Shown piece after piece: positions 1 to 7,866 of a stretch of DNA of 11,500 bases. The DNA lies in NCBI GenBank assembly GCA_947375085.1, contig CANCEQ010000092.1, forward strand, positions 1-11,500, in the 5' to 3' direction. How positions within the stretch are numbered: the stretch's first letter is position 1; each line of letters starts with the position of its first letter. Made by a program: the position numbers and the translations under genes. This DNA is from Flavobacteriales bacterium. Its GTDB lineage: Bacteria > Bacteroidota > Bacteroidia > Flavobacteriales > Crocinitomicaceae. Under the pieces are notes generated by a model. That model worked only from the letters and a program-made list of their open reading frames with translations. It did not search any database and was not told the origin of the DNA.

Positions 1-5
1 ATGTT

Positions 6-758
6 GTGTTGAAAAAAATTGATGATAAAACAATTAGTTTAGAAAAAATAATTAATTGTTATAATCTAGATACTTTAAATTTGTTTTTAAAATGTGAAAA
101 TATATTGGATTTTAGTGGAATATATTTATTTCAAATATGTTTAACAAAATCAATAAATAAATTAAAAGAAAATGTCATTTTAAAAAATGTTCAAAATAAA
201 TATTTAACTGAAAAGCTATTTATATTTAATTACGATTTAATTGAAAATGATATCGAGTCAAAAAAAATAATAATAGAACTACTAAAAATTCAGAATTTAT
301 TCATTTTCCTTGAAAGTAATATTTTCAAAGACTCAATTAAAAATATTGACCAACTTTGGTTTAACTTCTCACCGTATTTAGACGATTTAGGTTTTGATTT
401 AGAGATTATTGGAAATGGGTTTATAACTTTAACTACCAATTTCGGGACTGGTTCAAGCATCAACTCAACTTTGTATCTTGTTAAAAACAATTACTTGTTT
501 GATATAGATATATCTAATTTTAAATATGAATTAAATAAATATCTTTTAGAAAAATATCCTAATAAAAATTGCTATGCTGAAATTAGTCATACAACCTATA
601 AGTTAAATAAATCAAAAAATGAATTAATTTTAACTGGTGGTTTGATTTGTAATGAAGATGCTAGATGTTGTCCTTCATTTCAGTATAAAGTTATTTCAAC
701 AGTATTAAATAATAAAATTCTAATTAAAAGTATTTCATCTTCTAAAACAATTCATTAA
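6..758 (+). CDS. Hypothetical protein, possibly 5'-truncated by the window edge
   Basis: I do not recognise this 250-residue product. The first usable start is a GTG at base 6, but the frame is open back to the window edge, so the gene may begin outside the window. The protein is rich in Asn, Lys, Ile and Leu. No signal peptide, clear transmembrane helix or catalytic motif is visible. The N-terminal half (residues about 1-105) looks mainly helical. The C-terminal half has alternating polar and hydrophobic stretches typical of beta strands, including a Gly/Thr-rich stretch near residues 135-155 and a Cys pair in CCPSF near residue 222. The coding frame is very AT-rich, like the operon that follows, but a gap of about 240 bp separates them, so they are probably separate transcripts. 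A cytosolic role is likely; nothing more specific is supported. Confidence 0.7.
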   Translation: MLKKIDDKTISLEKIINCYNLDTLNLFLKCENILDFSGIYLFQICLTKSINKLKENVILKNVQNKYLTEKLFIFNYDLIENDIESKKIIIELLKIQNLFIFLESNIFKDSIKNIDQLWFNFSPYLDDLGFDLEIIGNGFITLTTNFGTGSSINSTLYLVKNNYLFDIDISNFKYELNKYLLEKYPNKNCYAEISHTTYKLNKSKNELILTGGLICNEDARCCPSFQYKVISTVLNNKILIKSISSSKTIH

Positions 759-974
759 AATAAGTATATGAGGTTAGGTTTTATTATACCTTAGTTTAAT
801 CGTATATTGTATTGTGATGTTGCCAAAATGAGATATATTATTAAAAAAGAAAGGATAATTGGCAAGATAAATAACCCAACAAATTCACCATATTTTACCT
901 CATCAATTTCCACCTTACCAAATACTTAAGTCCTTAAATCTTCTTTCAATAGATATTTATAAATCAAATAGACT

Positions 975-982
975 TATCTTTG
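975..982 (+). promoter_or_regulatory. Candidate -7 promoter box for the envelope operon
   Basis: TATCTTTG matches the Bacteroidota -7 consensus TAnnTTTG and lies 20 bp before the ATG at 1003. No TTTG or TTG is visible at the usual distance upstream, so the -33 half is missing or weak. The implied leader is very short. The rest of the 759-1002 gap shows only a loose inverted pair (TTGCCAA at 819-825 and TTGGCAA at 859-865). Confidence 0.4.
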
Positions 983-1002
983 ATATTCAAGTATTTCAAT
1001 AA

Positions 1003-2937
1003 ATGAAAAAAAACATACTATTAATTCTAGTGCTATTTATATCTTTTGGTTCTTTTGCCCAAAAACCCAAAAAGATATTCTCTTCCCTCCAAGAAGGAAA
1101 CCTCCAAGAAGCCTTTTTGGAATACGACAAGATTAGTTCAGAAAAGAAATATGATATAGATGAGGTTATCATATTTGATTTGGCTAAATGTCTCTTTTTG
1201 ATTGAGCCATCTTATCCGAGGTACAACCCAATATTATCAATAAAGAACTTCAACGGCATTTTTATACCCACGGATGAACAAGAAGGTATCATTAAATTCC
1301 TTTCAAAATATGAATTGAATTCGGAAATGATATCTGCTAGAATTCATGCTGAAATATTAATTGAAGCTAAAAAACTAAATACTATTGAATCCTACAGTAA
1401 TGCGTTGCAAGTATGTTCCGAAAGATACCGTTTAGAGCTATTACAGCTACAAGAAGATGCTATATATAGAAAAACTATTTTGGATAAGGATATAATCGTT
1501 TACAAGGCTTTTATCAGTAGTTATCCCATAAGCAAGTACAAAGATGAGATTCAATCATTATTGGAACGTACTGTATTGGATTTAGCTAAAAAGAATCAAG
1601 TTGTTAGTGAATTGAATTCATTTATGAAAGAGTATTCAAGTAGCAGTCTAAAACAAGAAGCAACAGATTTTAGAGATTCCATTGTGCTTTCAAAGGTGCC
1701 AAATGAATATGATGCAATGTTGGCGTTTACAATGGAATATCCAACTTCAAAATATTTGAATGGTATTAAAAATGAATTACCTAATTTATTGTATAAAGAG
1801 ATTTTACAAAGTGATTATAATTTTAATAAATGTGAAGTTTTTATTAAACAATATCCTATAGATGAACGCACATCAATATTAGAAAATATTTTATTTGAAA
1901 AAGTACTCTTGATTGATTCAATTAAAACTTATCAAACTTATCTCCAGTTATTTGAAAATGGAAAATGTAAAAATAAAATTTTAGATAACATAATAACAAA
2001 ATTCGAATCTTTAACACGATACGAAGGATTAATAAACAACTCAGATTTAATTTCGATGGAATTAATTAAAAATGGAAAAGAGTTGAAAGGCACATATTTT
2101 TATAATAAAATTGGAAAAATAATAAACATAAAAGGAAATTTTTTAGAAAATGATTCAATTATTTTAAATGAAAATGATTCAAATAATTTAATTATTAATC
2201 AATTCAGAGGAAAACTTATTTCAGATGATGTTTTTAATGGTGAATTAGTGAGTTTTAAAAATCAAACAAATCAAAGATTTCAATTCAATAAACAAAAAGA
2301 AGGCTTTGCAAATATTTCATTTGAAAAATTTCATTCTGTTGGAAAAAAAAACAGTTCAATAAATTTAATATTGCTGAAGATAAAAACAAACAACAGTTAT
2401 GTTGATGGACAAATTAACAATACAATTGTAAATGAAATAACTTCTAATAGATATGTCAGTAATATTTCTGATTATTTAGCTTCAATTAAATCGTTAGAAT
2501 TTGGCGAAAAAGAAGAACTTACATGTGACTTATATTTTAATAATTTCAACATCTGTTCAATTGTTATAGACTTGTTTCTGTATGATGAAGGGGCGGCCCG
2601 TGGTCACAGTAGTCATAGTACATTCAATTTTAATCTTAAAAATGGTGAAATAATAAATTTAGAAGATATTTTATATCCAAATTATGAAAGTCAATTGAAT
2701 GTAGTTGGCAAAAATATGTTACTTGAACAATATGAAAATGAGGGGATTGATTGTACAGCTTTTGATTGTGATGCTTTTGAACTTCCAAAAACTTATTTAA
2801 TAACAAGTGAAGGTTTATTATTCAAATTTGGAGAATATAGTATGATTGGTCCTTTTAGAATTGATGTTTTAATCCCATATAATAAAATAAAAGGGTTGAT
2901 TAAACTAGATGGATTACTTTCAAAATTTATAAAATAA
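1003..2937 (+). CDS. Exported protein with helical repeats and C-terminal DUF3298-like domain
   Basis: The 644-residue product opens with a classical signal peptide (MKK, hydrophobic core, SFAQ at residues 17-20), so it is probably periplasmic or envelope-located. Residues about 21-320 are helical, TPR-like repeats: GNLQEA-type helices, an LNTIES motif near 127, and PIDERT near 285. Residues about 330-450 look like a beta-rich domain. Residues about 450-640 resemble DUF3298 (the RsiV-type C-terminal domain): the stretch FKFGEYSMIGPFRIDVLIPY near 605-625 follows that family's pattern, with the usual preceding strand-rich region. The N-terminal 290 residues are colinear with the paralogue at 3525-6539; the 16 residues EIQSLLERTVLDLAKK at 182-197 are identical in both. 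It is the first gene of a tight operon, with the next start 5 nt after its stop. Substrate and partner are unknown; a ligand-binding or protein-interaction role is inference. Confidence 0.85.
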   Translation: MKKNILLILVLFISFGSFAQKPKKIFSSLQEGNLQEAFLEYDKISSEKKYDIDEVIIFDLAKCLFLIEPSYPRYNPILSIKNFNGIFIPTDEQEGIIKFLSKYELNSEMISARIHAEILIEAKKLNTIESYSNALQVCSERYRLELLQLQEDAIYRKTILDKDIIVYKAFISSYPISKYKDEIQSLLERTVLDLAKKNQVVSELNSFMKEYSSSSLKQEATDFRDSIVLSKVPNEYDAMLAFTMEYPTSKYLNGIKNELPNLLYKEILQSDYNFNKCEVFIKQYPIDERTSILENILFEKVLLIDSIKTYQTYLQLFENGKCKNKILDNIITKFESLTRYEGLINNSDLISMELIKNGKELKGTYFYNKIGKIINIKGNFLENDSIILNENDSNNLIINQFRGKLISDDVFNGELVSFKNQTNQRFQFNKQKEGFANISFEKFHSVGKKNSSINLILLKIKTNNSYVDGQINNTIVNEITSNRYVSNISDYLASIKSLEFGEKEELTCDLYFNNFNICSIVIDLFLYDEGAARGHSSHSTFNFNLKNGEIINLEDILYPNYESQLNVVGKNMLLEQYENEGIDCTAFDCDAFELPKTYLITSEGLLFKFGEYSMIGPFRIDVLIPYNKIKGLIKLDGLLSKFIK

Positions 2938-2941
2938 GAAT

Positions 2942-3511
2942 ATGAAAACAACAATAATACTAAAATCAATACTGTTTTTATTCGTATCCATCATCTTATA
3001 TTTTACTTACGTCTTAAAACAAGAAAATGATACTCTGAAAGAACAAATAAAAGTCCTAAATCAACAACAAAAAGGATTATTGGATTCTTTAGAACAAACG
3101 AAAAGTGATTTTGAGTTATTTAAGTCTGATACTGAAAAGTACAAAGTTGCAGCAGAGAAAAAGATAGCGTCAATCCCAAAACCTAGCAACAAATTATCTT
3201 TCAGTGAAATCAAATTTAACCTTCTGGATGCAACGTATAAAAAAGCTAAAACGTTATTGGGTGAACCAGATAAAGATGGAATTTTATACATGGGTTCAGA
3301 AACCAAAAGAGTTTATATCTACAGAAATAAGGTTCAAGAAAATGGTGTGGTAAAACACCTAGTATTGTGCTTTAGAGACAATAGAAGGCAAGCAGCATAC
3401 GTTGAGGAAATATACGCAATAAGAGACAACGAAAAAGCAAATTATGGTATTCATTGGGTGCAAGTGAGCAATGGTAAGTTTTCAAGTAATTCTTATAATT
3501 TTGACTATTAA
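2942..3511 (+). CDS. Membrane-anchored coiled-coil protein, unknown function
   Basis: This 189-residue protein has one hydrophobic helix at residues about 8-27 followed by KQEND, which fits an uncleaved N-terminal anchor with the rest outside the cytoplasmic membrane. Residues about 28-75 are a heptad-like coiled coil rich in Lys, Glu, Gln and Leu. The C-terminal part (about 85-189) is a small globular domain. Its segment KKAKTLLGEPDKDG followed by alternating strands loosely recalls the SmpA/OmlA-type small envelope domain, where a helix leads into LGxPD and a beta sheet; this is a weak resemblance only. It is sandwiched between two paralogous exported proteins, with 4 nt before and 13 nt after, so it is almost certainly co-transcribed and may tether or space its partners at the membrane. 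Confidence 0.8.
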   Translation: MKTTIILKSILFLFVSIILYFTYVLKQENDTLKEQIKVLNQQQKGLLDSLEQTKSDFELFKSDTEKYKVAAEKKIASIPKPSNKLSFSEIKFNLLDATYKKAKTLLGEPDKDGILYMGSETKRVYIYRNKVQENGVVKHLVLCFRDNRRQAAYVEEIYAIRDNEKANYGIHWVQVSNGKFSSNSYNFDY

Positions 3512-3524
3512 ACTTATAAAATAA

Positions 3525-6500
3525 ATGAAAAAATACTTATTAATCCTTCTTTGGCTAACTATCTCATATAGTACATTCACTCAAAAACCAAAAAAGATAT
3601 TCTCTAGTCTACTAGAAGGTAATCTTCAAGAAGCCGAAGCGGAATACGGCAAACTAAACATTGCAGAGAATAAATATTCTGTAAAAGAAGATATCCTACT
3701 TGATATAGCTAATTGTTTATTGATGATTGAGATTAAATCACCAAGATATAATCCAATAGTATCAATAATGGACTTCAATGGCGTATACATACCAAATGAA
3801 GAAAAAGAAGATATCATTAAATTCCTTGCAAAATATGAATTGGATTTAGAAAAAATATCAGATAGAATTTATTCTGAAATAGTAATTCAAGCTAAAAAAC
3901 TAAATACGATAGAATCCTATGCCAATGCGTTGCAAGTATGTTCTGAAAGGAACCGTATAGAGTTGCTAGAACTTCAAGAAGAAGCTGTTTATAGGATGAC
4001 TATATTAGACAAGAGTATAATCGCTTATAAGGCTTTTATCATACGTTATCCTAAAAGCTATCACAGAAATGAAATTCAATCATTGTTAGAACGTACGGTG
4101 TTGGATTTAGCAAAGAAAAGTCAAGTTATTGAAGAATTAAATTCATTTATACAAGAATATTCAACGAGTAAACTTAATCAAGAAGCCACAGATTTTAGGG
4201 ATTCAATAGTACTATTAAAAGTTCCTAATAATTATGACTCAATGTTGGCCTTTATCAAAGTCTATCCTAATTCAAAATTCACTAATGAAGTTAAAACTAA
4301 ATTACCAAATATACTTTACAATGAATCTATTGAGTTAAATACTATAGAATCATTGAATAGATTTATTAATGAGTTTCCTATTGATATAAGAACTGATTCG
4401 ATTAAAGTGAAATTAGAAGATTTATTTTATAAAGAAGCTATTAAAACGAATACTATTCAATCATTAATTCAATTTAAACTAGAATTTCCAAATTATTATA
4501 AATTGAATGAATTAGATAAAATTTTAGTGGATTTAAAATTCAAAGAAACAGTTGAATTAAATACTAAAGAATCGTTATTGAAATTCTATAAAGAGTATCC
4601 TAAATATTTTAAGATAAATTTAATTGATAGTTTATTCTATAGTACTATTGATGAACAATCAGTTTTAAACTTAAAAGAATATTTAAACCTTTTCCCTAAA
4701 GGAAAATTCAGTTCAAGGGCAAAAAATATTTTGAAGGAAATTGAAGCAAATCACCTATTAACATCACAAAAATCAAATAAAATTGGAAATCAAAAAGTAG
4801 TAGACCAAAATAATATTTCAACTGTTAATATCGGAGGTCAAACATGGACTAAAACTAATTTAGATGTAAGTCATTTCAGAAATGGTGATTTAATACCAGA
4901 AGCAAAATCAGATAAAGAATGGATTGATGCTAGTTTACATCATAGACCAGCTTGGTGTTATTACGATAACAATCCTATTATAGGAAAAAAAATGGGGAAA
5001 TTATATAATTGGTATGCAGTAAAAGACATTAGAGGATTAGCACCAGCGGGTTTTCATATTGCGAATAATGAAGAATTTAGAATTTTATTCCATTACTTAG
5101 GTAGTAGTAATTATGCTGATACAAGAATAGATGAAAAAACTGCAAATAAATTAAAATCAACCAGCTCGTCGTGGAATAGCAATAAAGGCGTAACGAATGA
5201 AAGTAACTTTTCCGCTCTTCCTAGTGGCAGGAGAATAGAAACCGTTGGTTCGTTTATTGACTTAAACGAATATGCTTACTGGTGGACAACTGATGGATTC
5301 CATGAAATTGGCGAAGGTGATTCATATTCGGCTGGAGGTGGGGATGTTTCAATAGATAGATGGGTTCGAGGACCTGGTGGATATTCTGATGGAGGAGAGG
5401 GTATGGCTGTTAGGTGTTTGAAAGGTGAATCAAATTATAATATTATGGTGATACCAGTTATCGATAATCTTTTAATTAAGTATGACGATGCAACGGGTAA
5501 ACCTCTAGAAGGAAAATGGTATTATAGAACTGGAGGCGGAGGTGAAACAGAAAAAACATTTGTTAATGGACTTCAACAGGGTTTTGAATATTGGAAAAAT
5601 TATAAAAGAGATACGATAATAATTTCAAGCTACAAGGATGGATTACTTGATGGTAAATATATTAATAAAGAACGTCATGAGCGTGGCTTTTATAAAAAAG
5701 GTAAAAAAAATGGTGTTTGGGGTGATGATATTGATAGTGGTGTTGAATATCTTTATGAAAATGATGTAAACTTAAATGATTTATATTATAATCAAGCAAT
5801 TAATTTAAATACTATTGAATCATATAATAAATTTATTAATGATTTTTCAGGTGACCGCAGAGTTTATTTGATTAAAGAAAAATTAGATGATTTAATTTTT
5901 AAATCAATACCTAAAGTTTTTTCTACTGTTAAAGACATTGATGGAAACACATATAAAACGGTCAAAATTGGTAATCAAGAATGGTTTGCAGAAAATCTTA
6001 TTACAAGTAGTTATAATGATGGAACTACAATACCCAAAATAACGGATGCAATTCAATGGATGAAACTATCATACAATAATACAGGGGGGTGGAGTTATTA
6101 TCAATATTCAAATGATACCGAAGATAAAACTTATGGTAAGCTTTACAATGGTTATGTTGTAAATTTAACAATGAATGGAAATAAAAATGTTTGTCCAACT
6201 GGATGGCATGTTCCTTTTGAAAGTGATTGGTCGATTTTAATTGATTATTTAGGTGGTAATAAAAAAGCTGGAGATAAGATGAAAGAAGTTGGAATTGAAC
6301 ACTGGGAAAGACATGAAACGGAAGCAACCAATAGCTCATTTTTTACAGGTCAACCAGGTGGCTTAAGAAACGAAAAAGGGAGATGTGACTTTATTGGACT
6401 AGAAGGGTGCTGGTGGTGTTCTAGTTTTGATAATTATATTCATAAATACTTTTATTTAGGTTACAACTCAAATGCTAACTTTAGTCAAAGTGAAATCTAT

Positions 6501-6539
6501 TATCAATATGGATTATCAATACGTTGTCTAAAAGATTAA
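3525..6539 (+). CDS. Exported modular protein: helical repeats, FISUMP, MORN-like segment, FISUMP
   Basis: The 1004-residue product starts with a signal peptide (residues 1-20, ending in STFTQ). Residues about 21-290 match the 644-aa paralogue upstream. They are followed by more repeats of about 36-38 residues, marked by NTIES, NTIQS and NTKES at about 270, 308 and 344. A first FISUMP domain (Fibrobacter succinogenes major paralogous domain) spans about 430-635: it has GGQTWTKTNL, GKLYNWYAV, LAPAGFHIAN and ends AVRCLKG. A MORN-like stretch with EGKWYYR, DGKYINKE and KNGVWGDD follows at about 650-737. One more NTIES repeat stands alone at about 755-795. A second FISUMP domain runs from about 800 to the end, with GNQEWFAENL, GKLYNGYVV, VCPTGWHVP and final SIRCLKD. 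FISUMP domains are typical of exported Bacteroidota and Fibrobacter proteins and have no agreed biochemical role. No type IX sorting domain is visible at the C terminus. It is the last gene of the operon. Confidence 0.9.
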   Translation: MKKYLLILLWLTISYSTFTQKPKKIFSSLLEGNLQEAEAEYGKLNIAENKYSVKEDILLDIANCLLMIEIKSPRYNPIVSIMDFNGVYIPNEEKEDIIKFLAKYELDLEKISDRIYSEIVIQAKKLNTIESYANALQVCSERNRIELLELQEEAVYRMTILDKSIIAYKAFIIRYPKSYHRNEIQSLLERTVLDLAKKSQVIEELNSFIQEYSTSKLNQEATDFRDSIVLLKVPNNYDSMLAFIKVYPNSKFTNEVKTKLPNILYNESIELNTIESLNRFINEFPIDIRTDSIKVKLEDLFYKEAIKTNTIQSLIQFKLEFPNYYKLNELDKILVDLKFKETVELNTKESLLKFYKEYPKYFKINLIDSLFYSTIDEQSVLNLKEYLNLFPKGKFSSRAKNILKEIEANHLLTSQKSNKIGNQKVVDQNNISTVNIGGQTWTKTNLDVSHFRNGDLIPEAKSDKEWIDASLHHRPAWCYYDNNPIIGKKMGKLYNWYAVKDIRGLAPAGFHIANNEEFRILFHYLGSSNYADTRIDEKTANKLKSTSSSWNSNKGVTNESNFSALPSGRRIETVGSFIDLNEYAYWWTTDGFHEIGEGDSYSAGGGDVSIDRWVRGPGGYSDGGEGMAVRCLKGESNYNIMVIPVIDNLLIKYDDATGKPLEGKWYYRTGGGGETEKTFVNGLQQGFEYWKNYKRDTIIISSYKDGLLDGKYINKERHERGFYKKGKKNGVWGDDIDSGVEYLYENDVNLNDLYYNQAINLNTIESYNKFINDFSGDRRVYLIKEKLDDLIFKSIPKVFSTVKDIDGNTYKTVKIGNQEWFAENLITSSYNDGTTIPKITDAIQWMKLSYNNTGGWSYYQYSNDTEDKTYGKLYNGYVVNLTMNGNKNVCPTGWHVPFESDWSILIDYLGGNKKAGDKMKEVGIEHWERHETEATNSSFFTGQPGGLRNEKGRCDFIGLEGCWWCSSFDNYIHKYFYLGYNSNANFSQSEIYYQYGLSIRCLKD

Positions 6540-6544
6540 AAAAG

Positions 6545-6579
6545 TCATTATTTGTTAAATAAGTTTAAATAAATAATGA
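6545..6579. terminator. Probable bidirectional terminator between convergent genes
   Basis: TCATTATTT (6545-6553) and AAATAATGA (6571-6579) form a 9-bp inverted repeat, extended by a G-T and two A-T pairs around an 11-nt loop. It sits between the stop of the plus-strand operon at 6539 and the stop of the minus-strand gene at 6602. The stem is all A/T apart from one C-G and one G-T pair, so it would be weak. Confidence 0.45.
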
Positions 6580-6601
6580 ATGTTTATATAGTATTATCTA
6601 A

Positions 6602-6922
6602 TTAGATTTCATTTGTTAAATTATTTTTAGAATGAAATAATTCATAATTAGAATTAGCTCTTAAAATTTCATTAAACTCTGACACTGGATAGTAAAATAT
6701 CTCTCCGACTTTGGTGAAGGGGATAAGATTCTGCTCTCTGTAATTTTGAATTGTTTTATCTGATAAACCGAACCTTTTCTTAAGGTCTCTGTTTCGATAA
6801 TAGTTAATCTCTAATTGAAGATTGTTAACTGTGACTTTTAAATCTTTTATTTCGTTTAAAAGGGGTGTTATCAATTCTTTAAAAGAATCGATAGTCGGGA
6901 TGTTTAAAGTAATTTCGTTCAT
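6602..6922 (-). CDS. Helix-turn-helix DNA-binding protein, excisionase-like
   Basis: This 106-residue protein has a helical, coiled-coil-like N terminus (about 12-45) and a MerR/excisionase-type helix-turn-helix at about 47-90: LKKRFGLSDKTIQNYREQ, then the short wing IPFTKVGEIFYYPVSEF. Such proteins are very common in Bacteroidota mobile elements and act as recombination directionality factors or regulators. It lies downstream of the recombinase and the 270-aa gene on the same strand. It has its own upstream block (6971-7002) that nearly duplicates the one before the recombinase, so it is probably co-regulated with it and might bind these blocks itself. The start ATG is preceded by an AT-rich leader without a clear Shine-Dalgarno. 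A role in excision or in control of the element is inference. Confidence 0.85.
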   Translation of the reverse strand: MNEITLNIPTIDSFKELITPLLNEIKDLKVTVNNLQLEINYYRNRDLKKRFGLSDKTIQNYREQNLIPFTKVGEIFYYPVSEFNEILRANSNYELFHSKNNLTNEI

Positions 6923-6948
6923 ACTATAATGTTTTTAAATTTATAGTA

Positions 6949-6956
6949 CAAAGGTC
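6949..6956 (-). promoter_or_regulatory. Candidate -7 box for the helix-turn-helix gene
   Basis: On the minus strand this reads GACCTTTG, one mismatch from TAnnTTTG. It lies 26 nt before the start codon and 14 nt downstream of the 32-bp block. The recombinase gene has the equivalent box at exactly the same distance from its own block. No canonical TTTG is found 19 nt upstream, so the block may replace the -33 element. Confidence 0.4.
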
Positions 6957-6970
6957 CTTCAGATAGTTCC

Positions 6971-7002
6971 CAATGTCAGATATATTGTGATGGTTGTGAA
7001 CT
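6971..7002 (-). repeat. 32-bp regulatory block, copy 1 (upstream of helix-turn-helix gene)
   Basis: On the plus strand the block begins CAATGTCAGATATATTGTGA (6971-6990), then TGG, then TTGTGAACT. The copy at 9163-9194 differs only in the three bases between, so 29 of 32 positions agree. It contains two TTGTGA motifs 9 bp apart. It overlaps the stop codon of the 270-aa gene. It is probably an activator or repressor site shared by the two promoters. Confidence 0.7.
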
Positions 7003-7814
7003 TATATAGTATTCTTTAACCAGTTTGAATAGGTCTTAAAATTAGTGTTATTCAGTTTAGTAATTATGCTTTCAATGAGATTGTCCATTGATTTTTGATT
7101 TCTAGGTCCCATATCTCTTCCATTATCATGAAGGTTAGCTAAATCAGAATTCATTTTAGTTATTTCAGTCGCTACACCCTTTTTATCGTATTTGAAATTA
7201 GCTTCAATGAATTTATTTCTATTCGTACCTTTAAAGCTAATAACATTTATATGCTCAAGTAAGGTAATGAAGTTAATAGCATCCTTTTTAGATAAGTTAA
7301 TAGTCATTTGACCTAATACTGGTATATTTAGTGTTTCCGTTTCAATATCAACATATCCAGTCATCATTTGTTTTATATCTTCTTCAAGGATATAATCTAC
7401 TTCATCAATAATGCTTTCTAAAAACTGAAGCATTTGTTGTAACATTGATTTTTGTATATTTAGTATCGACACAATAAGTTCATGTGTGCTATCACATTCG
7501 TTGGATATTATATTTTTGCTTTTATCCAATAAATAATTCACTCGGTGTTGGTCATGTGATTTACTATTTTCTCTCAAATGAGAACTAATGTTTTTAAGTA
7601 TAGAATTTATTAGTGGTTTATCGAATTTGCTCTCTTTAATTTGTTTAGCACATAACTTATAAAAATCATTTAATGCTAATTGGTAATGGTTAGTGATTAT
7701 TTTATAAGGATTTTTACCATTAAAACGGTAATCTAAATCCAACTCATTATAAGTGATTTTACATTTTCCAAAGTTAGTAATCAACGTTTTTAATTTTCCA
7801 ATGTTCGTTTCCAT
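7002..7814 (-). CDS. Hypothetical protein of the integrated element
   Basis: I do not recognise this 270-residue protein. It appears soluble and mostly helical, with no signal peptide or membrane segment. Residues about 100-150 contain a long hydrophobic helix-rich stretch with an acidic end. The C-terminal part has a segment NLSKKDAINFITLLEHINVI at about 174-193, followed by a Lys/Asn-rich stretch. That layout faintly recalls the C-terminal half of RteC-like regulators of Bacteroides conjugative elements, but key residues cannot be matched, so the name is not used. It follows the recombinase with a 52-bp gap, most of which is a perfect hairpin that ends 2 nt before the ATG; translation may therefore be restricted. 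No other in-frame Met lies near the start. Its position between recombinase and helix-turn-helix gene suggests a role in control or movement of the element. Confidence 0.75.
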   Translation of the reverse strand: METNIGKLKTLITNFGKCKITYNELDLDYRFNGKNPYKIITNHYQLALNDFYKLCAKQIKESKFDKPLINSILKNISSHLRENSKSHDQHRVNYLLDKSKNIISNECDSTHELIVSILNIQKSMLQQMLQFLESIIDEVDYILEEDIKQMMTGYVDIETETLNIPVLGQMTINLSKKDAINFITLLEHINVISFKGTNRNKFIEANFKYDKKGVATEITKMNSDLANLHDNGRDMGPRNQKSMDNLIESIITKLNNTNFKTYSNWLKNTI

Positions 7815-7816
7815 AT

Positions 7817-7860
7817 TAAATAATAAAGGACCAATATAAGCATTGGTCCTTTATTATTTA
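7817..7860 (-). terminator. Perfect 19-bp hairpin after the recombinase gene, abutting the next start codon
   Basis: The arms 7817-7835 and 7842-7860 are perfectly complementary over 19 bp around the 6-nt loop at 7836-7841. It starts 6 nt after the recombinase stop and ends 2 nt before the ATG of the 270-aa gene. It has a GGACC core with AT-rich flanks but no clean U-run. It can work as a terminator in either direction, or as a structure that hides the start codon. Confidence 0.65.
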
Positions 7861-7866
7861 TAGATT

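Noticed and set aside
809..821. Possible third copy of the TTGTGA control block
   Set aside because: Only about ten bases around TATTGTGATG match the block, without the second motif or the flanking sequence; chance is likely in AT-rich DNA.
4319..4745. DNA tandem repeat or CRISPR-like array in the 1004-aa gene
   Set aside because: The recurring AATACTAT-type sequence comes from repeated protein motifs (NTIES) in an open frame; spacing and sequence vary too much for an array.
6025..6339. Minus-strand 104-residue frame inside the second FISUMP domain
   Set aside because: It lies wholly within a clearly coding domain on the plus strand and has a low-complexity product.
7002..7814. Naming the 270-aa protein an RteC family regulator
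   Set aside because: Only a faint resemblance in the C-terminal part is visible and the characteristic family residues cannot be matched.
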